Source: CBIHON01 sp966211965 | GTDB lineage: Bacteria > Pseudomonadota > Gammaproteobacteria > Burkholderiales > Burkholderiaceae_D | Direction of reading: 5' to 3' | NCBI GenBank assembly: GCA_966211965.1 | Contig: CBIHON010000054.1 | Span: 1 to 29,665 of the forward strand | DNA length: 29,665 nucleotides | Part shown: piece by piece, positions 6,935 to 14,554 of the stretch | Layout of the letters: every line of letters starts with the position of its first letter | Numbering within the stretch: position 1 is the stretch's first letter | Translations under genes and position numbers: made by a program | Notes under the pieces: generated by a model | The model's input: only the letters and a program-made list of their open reading frames with translations | Told to the model about the DNA's origin: nothing | Databases searched by the model: none

Positions 6935-6996
6935 GATTTGTGCTTCGCTCGCTGGGTGAGATGATGGGTAAAACGGTGAGTGGGGCCTGGGCCTGA

Positions 6997-7911
6997 TTAA
7001 TTGAGCCGGCCCAGGACCAAGTATTCAAGCAGCGCTTTCTGGACGTGAAGGCGGTTCTCGGCTTCGTCCCACACCACTGATTGCGGACCGTCGATGACTT
7101 CGGCCGAAACTTCTTCACCGCGATGCGCGGGCAGGCAATGCATGAACAGCGCATCCGGTTCTGCGCGCTGCATTTTCGCGCCGTCGACAATCCAGCCTTC
7201 GAAGGCTTTGAGGCGGGCAGCATTTTCTTCTTCATAGCCCATGCTGGTCCAGACATCTGTTGTTACCAGATGCGCCCCGACGCAAGCGTCTGATGGATTG
7301 CCGAACACGGTGTAGTTTTTGTTGCCTGGTGCGACCAGGGCTGGATCGATCTCGTAACCTTTCGGTGTCGAGACGTTGACATGGAAGCCGAATACCTCCG
7401 CTGCCTGCAGCCATGAATACAGCATGTTATTGGCATCGCCGATCCAGGCCACCGTCTTGCCCGCGATCGAGCCGCGCTGTTCGATATAAGTGTAGATATC
7501 GGCCAGCACTTGGCAGGGATGATGCTCGTTGGTCAGTCCGTTGATCACCGGCACGCGCGAATTGGCGGCGAAACGATTGATGATGTCTTGGCCAAAGGTA
7601 CGGATCATGATGATGTCGCACATGCGCGACATCACTTGCGCAGCATCCTCAACCGGTTCGCCTCGGCCAAGCTGGCTGTCGCGTGTGTTGAGGTAAATGG
7701 CAGCGCCGCCGAGCTGGTGCATGCCGGCTTCGAAGGACAGGCGGGTGCGGGTCGAATTTTTTTCGAACACCATGACCAAGGTGCGGTCGACCAAAGGATG
7801 ATGCGGTTCGTAATTCTTGAACTTGCGTTTGATGATTCGCGCACGCTCGATCACGTACTCGAATTCATCAAGCGCAAAATCAGAAAACTGGAGAAAGTGT
7901 TTGATAGCCAT
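6997..7911 (-). CDS. argF: Ornithine carbamoyltransferase, catabolic/anabolic OTC family (anabolic by context)
   Basis: The protein converts ornithine and carbamoyl phosphate to citrulline. The chosen ATG 7911 gives 304 residues beginning MAIKHFLQFSDF, which matches the family; the frame upstream to 7965 adds 18 unlike residues. The carbamoyl-phosphate site STRTR is at 53-57, HPCQ at 131-134, and the ornithine site HCLPAHRGEEV at 258-268 with the conserved cysteine. The neighbouring argG points to the biosynthetic form. A perfect -10 TATAAT is read on the minus strand at 7970-7965, giving a leader of about 47 bases with a small hairpin before the start codon. No clear Shine-Dalgarno sequence is visible. 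Confidence 0.96.
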   Translation of the reverse strand: MAIKHFLQFSDFALDEFEYVIERARIIKRKFKNYEPHHPLVDRTLVMVFEKNSTRTRLSFEAGMHQLGGAAIYLNTRDSQLGRGEPVEDAAQVMSRMCDIIMIRTFGQDIINRFAANSRVPVINGLTNEHHPCQVLADIYTYIEQRGSIAGKTVAWIGDANNMLYSWLQAAEVFGFHVNVSTPKGYEIDPALVAPGNKNYTVFGNPSDACVGAHLVTTDVWTSMGYEEENAARLKAFEGWIVDGAKMQRAEPDALFMHCLPAHRGEEVSAEVIDGPQSVVWDEAENRLHVQKALLEYLVLGRLN

Positions 7912-7920
7912 AAAAGAAAA

Positions 7921-7943
7921 CGGCAGCAAGTTGGCGCCTGCCG
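7921..7943 (-). promoter_or_regulatory. Hairpin in the argF 5' leader
   Basis: CGGCAG and CTGCCG (outer six bases at each side of 7921-7943) pair around an 11-base loop, and the structure ends nine bases before the argF ATG. It sits where a ribosome would bind, so it could modulate translation. Confidence 0.35.
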
Positions 7944-7964
7944 CCGGAGTTTGTAACCTGTTCA

Positions 7965-7970
7965 ATTATA
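7965..7970 (-). promoter_or_regulatory. argF -10 box
   Basis: The minus strand reads TATAAT exactly here, about 54 bases before the argF ATG. The -35 (near TGTCTT, 17-18 bases upstream) is poor. Confidence 0.5.
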
Positions 7971-8021
7971 AGGGGTTTATGGGCGTAAAGACAGTCCGCC
8001 TCAATGATTTGATTTCTTTTA

Positions 8022-8058
8022 TTTCTGTCTTGACAGAAGATAGTGATGGGGCTAAGCT
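8022..8058 (+). promoter_or_regulatory. Promoter and operator-like palindrome of the GbsR/MarR gene
   Basis: TTCTGTC-TT-GACAGAA (8023-8038) is a perfect inverted repeat. A consensus -35 TTGACA (8030-8035) is embedded in its right half, and 17 bases later TAAGCT (8053-8058) is a weak -10. The predicted start is at or next to the ATG 8065, so the message would be leaderless. A repressor on the palindrome would block RNA polymerase, suggesting autoregulation. A related sequence occurs at 8677-8693. Confidence 0.6.
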
Positions 8059-8064
8059 GAACCC

Positions 8065-8649
8065 ATGGAACTGAAACCTGTCGCACAAAAATTCATACTC
8101 CACTGGGGAGAAATGGGCACCCGTTGGGGGGTGAATCGCACCGTCAGTCAAATTCACGCCTTGCTTTACTTGGCAGGCAGGCCATTGCAAGCCGAAGAAA
8201 TCGCCGATACCTTGGGCGTGGCGCGTTCGAATGTGTCGAACAGCCTGAAAGAGCTCCAGGGTTGGAAGCTGGTCAAGGTCGCGCACATCATGGGCGATCG
8301 GCGCGATCATTTTGAAACCTCCACCGATGTCTGGGAATTGTTCCGTACCGTGGTGCGTGAACGCAAGGAACGCGAGTTCGATCCGACTATCCGTACCTTG
8401 CGTGAATGCCTCGTCAGCCCTGATCTTTCGCAAGAAGAAAAAACGGTGCAAAAACGCATCGAAGAAACCTTGGCTCTCATGGAAACCCTGACTACCTGGA
8501 CAGATGAAATGCTGCGGCTGGAGCCGGCGACCATGATGAAGCTGCTGAAATTGGGCGCCTCGGTACAGAAGTTCGTGCGCGGCGATGGAAAGGACGAGCC
8601 GGCCAATGTGGGGAAGGGCGGCGAGCAGTCAATTTTGCCGATGCTCTAA
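8065..8649 (+). CDS. GbsR/MarR family transcriptional regulator
   Basis: The 194-residue protein has the GbsR-type layout: an N-terminal helix (VAQKFILHWGEMGTRWGVNRTVSQIHALLYL), then a winged helix (AEEIADTLGVARSNVSNSLKELQGWKLVKVAH, residues about 53-84) and a long C-terminal helical dimerisation part. GbsR members include the choline-responsive repressor of Bacillus, but ligand identity cannot be read from this sequence. It probably recognises the palindrome overlapping its own -35. The next three genes are on the same strand, and a second copy of the operator pattern precedes them, so it likely controls that membrane-redox cluster. The start is supported by family alignment and by the promoter; there is no ribosome site. 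Confidence 0.88.
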   Translation: MELKPVAQKFILHWGEMGTRWGVNRTVSQIHALLYLAGRPLQAEEIADTLGVARSNVSNSLKELQGWKLVKVAHIMGDRRDHFETSTDVWELFRTVVRERKEREFDPTIRTLRECLVSPDLSQEEKTVQKRIEETLALMETLTTWTDEMLRLEPATMMKLLKLGASVQKFVRGDGKDEPANVGKGGEQSILPML

Positions 8650-8676
8650 TCCTTGGCAAAATTTTTTGCTTATGAA

Positions 8677-8693
8677 TTTCTCTTAAGACAGAA
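8677..8693 (+). promoter_or_regulatory. Second operator-like site, before the DCC gene
   Basis: TTTCT-N5-GACAGAA recurs here with exactly the same spacing as at 8022-8038. It lies 27 bases past the regulator stop and 43 bases before the next ATG, the expected place for a regulator binding site. Confidence 0.45.
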
Positions 8694-8736
8694 ATTACAG
8701 AATCAATGGATTTGTTTGTCTCCTGAAAGGTCTTTT

Positions 8737-9171
8737 ATGAACACCTACCCGCTTACCCTTCTGTACGACGAGGCCTGTCCGCTGTGCAGGCTTGAAATGG
8801 ACAACCTGAAGTCACGCAATGCCAAGGGTTTGCTGCGTTTCGTCGACATCTCGGCCGCGGATTTCGACCCCGCGCCGTATGGCGTGTCATTGGCGGACAT
8901 GAGGGCTTCGATTCATGCGGTCAAGGCCGACGGCGAAATGGTAAAAGGAGTGGCGGTATTCCGCCTTGCATACGCTGCGGTTGGCCTCGGCTGGATAACC
9001 GCGCCGACCGGTTGGCCGGGATTGAGGCCTTGGTTCGACCGCGCCTACGCTTGGTTCGCCCGTAACCGCTACGACGTGTCGGACAAATTTGAATGGTTGC
9101 TGCAGGCGATTGCAGCGCGGCGCACCGCACAGCGCGTGCGCGCCTGCAAATCCGGGAATTGTCCGCTTTGA
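8737..9171 (+). CDS. DCC-family thiol-disulfide oxidoreductase (DUF393)
   Basis: The 144-residue protein begins MNTYPLTLLYDEACPLC, with the family's DxxCxxC motif at 11-17 and the redox-type pair Cys14/Cys17. A conserved RFVDISA follows. The DCC family has a thioredoxin-like fold and is predicted to be redox active, although the substrate is unknown. ATG 8737 has GAAAGG seven bases upstream; the frame extends further 5' but without support. A C-terminal basic tail ends RACKSGNCPL, adding two more cysteines. The SDR gene starts 19 bases later, so the two are cotranscribed, and GbsR-like control is suggested by the site at 8677. Confidence 0.87.
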   Translation: MNTYPLTLLYDEACPLCRLEMDNLKSRNAKGLLRFVDISAADFDPAPYGVSLADMRASIHAVKADGEMVKGVAVFRLAYAAVGLGWITAPTGWPGLRPWFDRAYAWFARNRYDVSDKFEWLLQAIAARRTAQRVRACKSGNCPL

Positions 9172-9190
9172 CCTGCCCGAGGAACTTGCC

Positions 9191-10471
9191 ATGAATGTTC
9201 TCATCTGCGGCGCAAATGGTTTCATCGGGCGCCACTTATGTATAGCGCTGACTCGCGAAGGACACAGGGTTGTTCGGGCAGTACGGTCGGCTGCGGCGCC
9301 GGGCGAGGTCGCCATCGATTATGCCAATGTCTTGCGCGCGGAAGAGTTCCTGCCGCATCTTGAGGGTATCGATGTCGTCATCAATGCGGTCGGCATCCTG
9401 AGTGAAAAGCCTGGGGCAAGCTTCGATGCCGTGCATCGCGATGCGCCGATCGCATTATTCAAGGCTTGCGAAAGCGCGGGCGTGCGCAAGATCATTCAGA
9501 TTTCTGCGCTGGGCGGCGGGACGGAAACGTCCTTCGCACCTTACATGCGCAGCAAGCGCGAAGCCGATGCGCACTTGATGCGGTCGCGGCTCGATTGGGT
9601 CATCCTGCGTCCGTCCCTGGTGATCGGCGCCGATGGCGGCAGCAGCCGTTTTTTTCGCGCCTTGGCCAGCTTGCCGGTAGTCGGTTTGCCTGGCCGCGGC
9701 GAGCAGCAATTGCAGCCGGTGCATATCGACGACTTATGCCTGGCCGTAGTGCGCATCCTTGCGCCGGGCGGCATGTGGCGTTGCGTATTGGAAGCGGTGG
9801 GACCGGCGCCGATGAGCTATCGAGCGATGCTGCAGGCTTATCGCCGCGCGATGGATTTGCCGGAACCGCTGTGGTTGCCAGTGCCGATGGTTCTGATGAA
9901 AGCTGCCGCGGCGCTGGCGGCGAAACTGCCGCAACGGGTTTTTTCGCCCGATACCTTGCGCATGCTGGAACAGGGAAATGTGGCTGATCCCGTACCCTTT
10001 TCTCGTCTCCTGGGACGCATGCCGGTCGGCCCGGCGGCATGGTTCCGCGGCTATATGTCTGACATGTTGCGCGCACAAGCCGTCGCCGGATGGAGCCTCC
10101 CGATGTTCCGGATCGCGCTGGCGCTGCTGTGGATCGTGACCGGCCTGCTTTCGTTCGGGATTTATCCGGTTGCCGGCAGTTTGGAGCTATTGCAACAGCT
10201 TGGCTTGCACGGTGCAGGCGCTCTGGCGGCCTTGTATGGCGCGGCGCTGCTCGACTGTGCACTGGGCCTTGCCGCATTGCTGACACCGGGCCGCATCGTG
10301 TGGCGCCTGCAATTCGTCGTAATCCTCGGCTACACCGTGTTGGTCACGTTATTTTTACCAGGCTATTGGCTGCATCCGTTCGCCCCAGTACTCAAAAATA
10401 TTCCCATTCTTGCGATGCTGATCGCATTGGATGCGCAGGAGCCGGCATCGCGGCGTTCGAGCTCGACATGA
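9191..10471 (+). CDS. SDR-family NAD(P)-binding protein fused to a DoxX-like membrane domain
   Basis: The 426-residue protein has an N-terminal extended/atypical SDR domain: Rossmann motif GANGFIGRHL at 8-16, and YMRSK (Tyr118, Lys122) at the usual catalytic position. From about residue 300 it carries four hydrophobic segments (FRIALALLWIVTGLLSFGIYP; LAALYGAALLDCALGLAALL; LQFVVILGYTVLVTLFLPGYWLHP; IPILAMLIAL), a DoxX-like module. The SDR part would face the cytoplasm, held at the inner membrane. It is reminiscent of NDUFA9-like epimerases fused to DoxX found beside DUF2269 genes. ATG 9191 has GAGGAAC just upstream. Its stop overlaps the next ATG (ATGA), so translation is coupled. The reaction is unknown. 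Confidence 0.88.
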   Translation: MNVLICGANGFIGRHLCIALTREGHRVVRAVRSAAAPGEVAIDYANVLRAEEFLPHLEGIDVVINAVGILSEKPGASFDAVHRDAPIALFKACESAGVRKIIQISALGGGTETSFAPYMRSKREADAHLMRSRLDWVILRPSLVIGADGGSSRFFRALASLPVVGLPGRGEQQLQPVHIDDLCLAVVRILAPGGMWRCVLEAVGPAPMSYRAMLQAYRRAMDLPEPLWLPVPMVLMKAAAALAAKLPQRVFSPDTLRMLEQGNVADPVPFSRLLGRMPVGPAAWFRGYMSDMLRAQAVAGWSLPMFRIALALLWIVTGLLSFGIYPVAGSLELLQQLGLHGAGALAALYGAALLDCALGLAALLTPGRIVWRLQFVVILGYTVLVTLFLPGYWLHPFAPVLKNIPILAMLIALDAQEPASRRSSST

Positions 10472-10941
10472 ATACCTATCTCTTGCTGAAAACAGTGCAT
10501 ATCCTTTCCTCGGTCGTGCTGGTGGGAACCGGATTCGGCTCGGCCTTCTACTTGTTTTGCGCCAACCGCAGCCGGAATTTGCAAGCGCAAGCTGTGGTTG
10601 CACGCTTCGTGGTGCTGGCTGACTGGATCTTCACTACGCCTACCATCATCCTGCAGCCGCTGACCGGGGTGCTCTTGCTGCACATTGCAGGATGGCCGCT
10701 CAACACGCTCTGGATCATGTGGTCGATCGTCCTGTACTTGATAGCAGGCGCTTGCTGGCTGCCGGTGGTTTGGCTGCAGATCGAAATGAAACGCATGGCC
10801 GAAACCGCGCTGGCAAATGGCACCGCGCTGCCGCAACGCTATTGGCGCTTCGCGCGTTGGTGGGAGGCGCTGGGCTATCCGGCTTTCTTCGCGATGCTGG
10901 GCGTGTATTTTCTGATGGTGAACAAGCCGGCTCTGGGATAA
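10468..10941 (+). CDS. DUF2269 family integral membrane protein
   Basis: This 157-residue protein has four predicted spans: 5-28 (LLKTVHILSSVVLVGTGFGSAFYL), about 47-72, about 78-101 (LWIMWSIVLYLIAGACWLPVVW) and about 132-152. The conserved LKTVHILS start, with His in the first helix, fits the DUF2269 family, some relatives of which are thought to bind haem or sit in redox complexes. It overlaps the SDR-DoxX gene by four bases (ATGA). With the DCC protein and the SDR-DoxX protein it forms a membrane redox set of unknown purpose. It is followed by the strong hairpin at 10961. Confidence 0.88.
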   Translation: MNTYLLLKTVHILSSVVLVGTGFGSAFYLFCANRSRNLQAQAVVARFVVLADWIFTTPTIILQPLTGVLLLHIAGWPLNTLWIMWSIVLYLIAGACWLPVVWLQIEMKRMAETALANGTALPQRYWRFARWWEALGYPAFFAMLGVYFLMVNKPALG

Positions 10942-10960
10942 CGCGACACGAATGACTTAA

Positions 10961-11018
10961 TAGCAATCCTCATAAAAAAACGCGACAGTCAAGTCGCGTT
11001 TTTTTATGAGGATTGCTA
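10961..11018. terminator. 26-bp perfect snapback acting as a bidirectional terminator
   Basis: Positions 10961-10986 pair perfectly with 10993-11018 around the loop AGTCAA. The inner part (seven A, CGCGAC, loop, GTCGCG, seven T) is a classical bidirectional terminator between the convergent DUF2269 and rsgA genes. The outer 12-13 bp (TAGCAATCCTCAT and its complement) is unnecessary for termination and looks like an inverted-repeat mobile-element end. Confidence 0.85.
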
Positions 11019-11051
11019 TAAGCTCGCACCGAAAACGCCGATCTTCTTATC

Positions 11052-11942
11052 TCAATATAATTTTTGCGATGCCTCGTGCAATAACTGCTGATAGAGGGCA
11101 TGCCGATAGGGCGCAATCTGTCCCGCTTCCAATGCGCCGAGCACCGCGCATGCCGGTTCGTTCAGGTGGTGGCAATTGTAGAATTTGCAGTTGCCCAAGT
11201 GCGGCGCAAACTCGGGGAAAGCGCGTTCCAGCATGCCTTCGCTTAAGTGATAGAGGCCGAACTCCTGGAAGCCTGGAGAGTCGATGACGGCGGTATCCGG
11301 ATCGATCGAGTACAGGCGAGTGAATGTCGTGGTGTGCTTGCCGGTATCCAGCGCCGCGGAAATTTCGCGCACAGCGATGTCCGCCTCCGGCACGAGCAGG
11401 TTGATCAGAGAGGACTTTCCCATGCCGGATTGGCCGATCAGGATGGTCGACTGGCCTTGCAGCAACGGTCTGAGGGTGGCGCAAGCCGCTTGCGGTGCGG
11501 TGCGTGCCGACACTTCATGCACCGGGTAACCGAGCGCGGCATAAGTCTCCAGGCGCTGGCGGGTTTTCGGCAGCGCTGCCGGCACATCGATTTTGTTCAG
11601 TACGATGTGTGCCGCCACGCTGGCGGCCTCTGCCGCCACCAGCGCGCGAGAGATCAGGTCATCTGAAAATCCCGGCTCGGTTGCCACTACGATGAACAAC
11701 TGCGTAACATTGGCTGCCAGCAATTTGGATTTGTATTGATCCGATCGATATAGCAGGGTCTTGCGCTCGGCGATCGACTCGATTACGGCCTGGTCGGGCG
11801 AGGTCTGCTTCAGGTTGACGAGGTCGCCGACTGCGACGTCGCTTTTTTTGCCGCGGGTTACGCACTGCAATTTGATCGCTCCCGCCTGCGCCAGGTAGTG
11901 GCGTCCATGCGCCGCGATGATGGTGCCGTTCAGTTGTTCCAT
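11052..11942 (-). CDS. rsgA: Ribosome small-subunit biogenesis GTPase RsgA
   Basis: The 296-residue circularly permuted GTPase matures the 30S subunit. An N-terminal OB fold (residues about 1-65) precedes the permuted G motifs: NKID (116-119), GQSGMGKSS (170-178) and DSPG (221-224). A zinc-binding CKFYNCHHLNEPAC (252-265; Cys252, Cys257, His259, Cys265) closes the protein. ATG 11942 shares one base with the stop codon of the preceding pterin dehydratase gene (TGATG), so the two are translationally coupled; a TTG three bases earlier is unnecessary. It is the last gene of the M48 peptidase-dehydratase-rsgA run and ends before the large bidirectional hairpin. Confidence 0.96.
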   Translation of the reverse strand: MEQLNGTIIAAHGRHYLAQAGAIKLQCVTRGKKSDVAVGDLVNLKQTSPDQAVIESIAERKTLLYRSDQYKSKLLAANVTQLFIVVATEPGFSDDLISRALVAAEAASVAAHIVLNKIDVPAALPKTRQRLETYAALGYPVHEVSARTAPQAACATLRPLLQGQSTILIGQSGMGKSSLINLLVPEADIAVREISAALDTGKHTTTFTRLYSIDPDTAVIDSPGFQEFGLYHLSEGMLERAFPEFAPHLGNCKFYNCHHLNEPACAVLGALEAGQIAPYRHALYQQLLHEASQKLY

Positions 11943-12292
11943 CAAGCGAAGGATTGCACGAAAATCGCATCCACCTTGGCGGCGCAGATGAAGTCATTTT
12001 CCGAGAGGCCGCCTTTGCCGCAATTGACCGAATGGGTATCGAATTTTACGGTGCAGCGGTTGTAGGTCACGACCAGTTCCGGATGGTGATCTTCCGCATG
12101 GATCACATAGGCGATGGCGTTGATGAATGCCAGGGTCTCATAGTAATTTTTGAAGGCGTAGTTTTTGACGATCTTGCCATCCTGCAGAGTCCAGCCGTCT
12201 ACCGCGTCGAGATAAGCGGCCACTTCGATGTCGTTCAAACCTGTGTCCAGGTGGCGGCATTTTTTTTCGAGAAGTTCTGCTGACGTGACCAT
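11942..12292 (-). CDS. phhB: 4a-hydroxytetrahydrobiopterin dehydratase (pterin-4a-carbinolamine dehydratase)
   Basis: The 116-residue enzyme dehydrates 4a-hydroxytetrahydropterin, recycling the cofactor of aromatic amino-acid hydroxylases. The active-site region HAEDHHPELVVTYNRC is followed by VKFDTHSVNCGKGGLSENDF, the family pattern with its conserved histidines. ATG 12292 is preferred because AAGGTGA lies five bases upstream; a GTG at 12301 overlapping the peptidase stop (GTGA) is also possible. No phenylalanine hydroxylase gene is in the window, so its pterin partner is elsewhere or it has another role. It is tightly packed between the M48 peptidase and rsgA genes. Confidence 0.93.
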   Translation of the reverse strand: MVTSAELLEKKCRHLDTGLNDIEVAAYLDAVDGWTLQDGKIVKNYAFKNYYETLAFINAIAYVIHAEDHHPELVVTYNRCTVKFDTHSVNCGKGGLSENDFICAAKVDAIFVQSFA

Positions 12293-12297
12293 GGTGC

Positions 12298-13554
12298 TCA
12301 CCTTGAAAGAAGCTTGTTGATCCGTACGCTCGCCGGCGGGTGCGAATCGTAAAACGCGGAATGGATAGGATCGGGCGTCAAGGTCGAGGCATTGTCTTCG
12401 TACAGTTTGACCAGCGCAGACACCAGGTCTTGCGGGTCGGTATGCCGGGCGGCGAAGGCATCCGCTTCAAACTCATGTTTGCGCGATGTGATCGAGGTGA
12501 GCGGCGAAAACAGGAATGTGAACACCGGCAACACCAGCATGAACAGGATCAGGGCCATCGCATCGTTGCTCGCGCCCATCATCGGCTCGACGCCCAGGCC
12601 AGTGTAAAACCAGACCTGTGATTTCAAATAACCCAGCAGCGCCAGAAAACCCAGCGACAGCACAAACATCACCACGATGCGCTTGACGATGTGCTTCAAT
12701 TTGAAGTGGCCCAGTTCATGCGCCAGCACCGCTTCGATTTCCTGCTCGGCCAGGCGCGACAGCAGGGTGTCGAAAAATACGATGCGCTTGGCCGCGCCGA
12801 AGCCGGAAAAATATGCATTGCCGTGCGCGCTGCGCTTCGAGCCGTCCATGACGAACAAGCCCTTCGAGGCGAAGCCGACGCGTGTCATCAGGCGTTCAAT
12901 TCGCGCCTTGAGATTTTCGTCGGTCAGCGGCGTGAATTTGTTGAACAGCGGCGCGATCAGGGTCGGATACAGCACCAGCATCAGCAATTGAAAGCCGGTC
13001 CATACCAGCCATGCATATACCCACCACCAATCGCCGGATTTCTCCATCAGGGTCAAGATGACCCAGACCAAGGGCAAGCCGATCACCGCGCCCAGCAAAC
13101 CGCCTTTCACCATGTCGGCGATAAACAGACCGAGCGTCATCTTGTTGAAGCCGAACCGTGCTTCCAGCACGAACTGTCTGTAATATTCAAAGGGCAGGTC
13201 GAGGGCGCCGGAGATCAGCGCAAACGCGACCAGCAGGGCAATCTGGTAAATCATGCCCGGGCCGGTCAGCTTGAATATTGCGACCGATAGAAATTGCAGT
13301 CCGCCCAGCAGCGTGAAGCCGATCAGGACCACGGCATTGAACACCATCGACAAGAGGCCCAGCTTGGTTTTGGCGATCGTGTAGTCGGCTGCTTTTTGAT
13401 GTGCGGCAAGGGGGATTTTTTCGGCAAACTGCGGGGGAACCGCATGACGATGCGCCAGAATGTGGCGGATGTGCCGTGAGCCGAGCCAGAAGCGAACGAT
13501 CAGGGTTAAAACGAGAAAACAGACGAACAAAACTGAAAACGCGAGAGAATACAT
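12298..13554 (-). CDS. M48-family (Ste24/CAAX prenyl protease-like) membrane metallopeptidase
   Basis: The 418-residue inner-membrane protein has an N-terminal signal-anchor-like span (2-22), spans around 68-92, 102-120, 145-170 and 178-200, then the catalytic zinc site HELGH (279-283), with EFEADAFA (third ligand near Glu363) and further spans at 292-310 and 332-350. This arrangement matches Ste24-type M48 peptidases rather than the shorter HtpX, although many databases call such proteins htpX-like. A probable role is membrane-protein quality control. ATG 13554 gives the expected MYSLAFSV start; an ORF extension to 13596 would run almost into orn. The start is 44 bases from the divergent orn start. 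Confidence 0.92.
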   Translation of the reverse strand: MYSLAFSVLFVCFLVLTLIVRFWLGSRHIRHILAHRHAVPPQFAEKIPLAAHQKAADYTIAKTKLGLLSMVFNAVVLIGFTLLGGLQFLSVAIFKLTGPGMIYQIALLVAFALISGALDLPFEYYRQFVLEARFGFNKMTLGLFIADMVKGGLLGAVIGLPLVWVILTLMEKSGDWWWVYAWLVWTGFQLLMLVLYPTLIAPLFNKFTPLTDENLKARIERLMTRVGFASKGLFVMDGSKRSAHGNAYFSGFGAAKRIVFFDTLLSRLAEQEIEAVLAHELGHFKLKHIVKRIVVMFVLSLGFLALLGYLKSQVWFYTGLGVEPMMGASNDAMALILFMLVLPVFTFLFSPLTSITSRKHEFEADAFAARHTDPQDLVSALVKLYEDNASTLTPDPIHSAFYDSHPPASVRINKLLSR

Positions 13555-13598
13555 GCTGTGCCTGTGAGAAAATGGCGGACCATTCAAGGAAAACAATT

Positions 13599-14186
13599 AT
13601 GTCACAACCCGCAGAAACCAACGCCACGTCCGTCATTCCCGCCCGTCCCAATGAATTCAACCTGGTTTGGGTCGACATGGAGATGACCGGCCTCGATCCC
13701 GACACCGACCGCATCATAGAGGTTGCCGTCGTCGTCACCGATTCCAATCTGAACGTCCTGGCTGAAGGTCCGGTGTTTGCCATTCATCAATCCGATGAAA
13801 CGCTGGACCGCATGGATGCCTGGAACAAGGGCACCCACGGCCGCTCCGGCCTGATCGACCGCGTCAAGGCGTCGACCGTGACCGAGGCCGATGCCGAGAC
13901 CGCGCTGATCGATTTCCTCAAGCATTTTGTCCCGAGCGGCAAGTCGCCGATGTGCGGCAACACGATTTGCCAGGATCGCCGTTTCATGGCACGCGGCATG
14001 CCGAAACTGGAAGCATTTTTCCACTATCGCAACCTGGATGTGTCGACATTGAAGGAATTGTGCAAGCGTTGGAAACCGGAAATTGCCACCGGCTTCAAGA
14101 AGCACCAGAAGCATACCGCGCTGGCCGATATACTTGAGTCGGTCGACGAATTGCGTTATTACCGCGAGTACTTCATCAAACTTTGA
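13599..14186 (+). CDS. orn: Oligoribonuclease (DEDDh 3'-5' exoribonuclease)
   Basis: The 195-residue enzyme degrades dinucleotides and short RNAs left by other RNases and hydrolyses pGpG, the product of cyclic-di-GMP phosphodiesterases. DEDDh residues are visible: WVDMEMTGLD (Asp26, Glu28), CGNTICQDRRF (Asp126), and HTALADI with His172 and Asp177. It has about 14 residues more at the N-terminus than the E. coli protein (181). ATG 13599 follows AAGGA; a long 5' open frame lies over the M48 gene and is a shadow. It is divergent from that gene and precedes a small unknown gene. A GGDEF-EAL gene faces it from the other side. Confidence 0.97.
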   Translation: MSQPAETNATSVIPARPNEFNLVWVDMEMTGLDPDTDRIIEVAVVVTDSNLNVLAEGPVFAIHQSDETLDRMDAWNKGTHGRSGLIDRVKASTVTEADAETALIDFLKHFVPSGKSPMCGNTICQDRRFMARGMPKLEAFFHYRNLDVSTLKELCKRWKPEIATGFKKHQKHTALADILESVDELRYYREYFIKL

Positions 14187-14325
14187 AGCGGTGAAGGCGA
14201 AGAGCGCCGGCACTGGCGCGGTGCGGATTTCTCGCATATGATCCGGTAGTTGCAAAAATGGCACGCCGCTCCATCTGCGGACCGGAGCCCGTGCCGTCGC
14301 CAGACCATTGTCTCTAGAGGACCCA

Positions 14326-14550
14326 ATGACCCATCCAATGACCAAAGAACATTTTTTCAGCATGCAGCACAGCGAGTCGGTGATAGCCGGCATGTCCGCA
14401 ACGATCTTCGCTGCCTACGTCCAGAACAAGGAAGTCAACCAAGCCAATGAAGACGCCTATGTGCAAAAGGCTGTTGACATTGCCATCCGGTTGGCCGCAC
14501 ATACCGACAAGATTGTGAAAAGCGACGAAGAGTGGATGAAGAAGGACTAA
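14326..14550 (+). CDS. Small hypothetical protein (74 aa)
   Basis: ATG 14326 is preceded by GAGGA at a good distance (a second ATG at 14338 is possible). The protein is soluble and predicted mostly helical: MTKEHFFSMQHSESVIAGMSATIFAAYVQ, then VQKAVDIAIRLAAHTDKIVKSDEEWMKKD. No motif, signal or membrane span is visible. It may be cotranscribed with orn, 139 bases upstream, but the spacer could also hold its own promoter. It ends four bases before the end of the convergent GGDEF-EAL gene. Function unknown. Confidence 0.7.
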   Translation: MTHPMTKEHFFSMQHSESVIAGMSATIFAAYVQNKEVNQANEDAYVQKAVDIAIRLAAHTDKIVKSDEEWMKKD

Positions 14551-14554
14551 TCCC

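Noticed and set aside
5600..6964. 454-codon open frame on the plus strand, antisense to argG
   Set aside because: It is the mirror of a strongly coding gene in GC-biased DNA. It has no ribosome site and its protein is a valine/arginine/aspartate-rich shadow with no family features.
13602..14393. 263-codon minus-strand frame opposite orn
   Set aside because: It lies entirely over the well-supported orn gene and the small gene next to it, with shadow-like composition.
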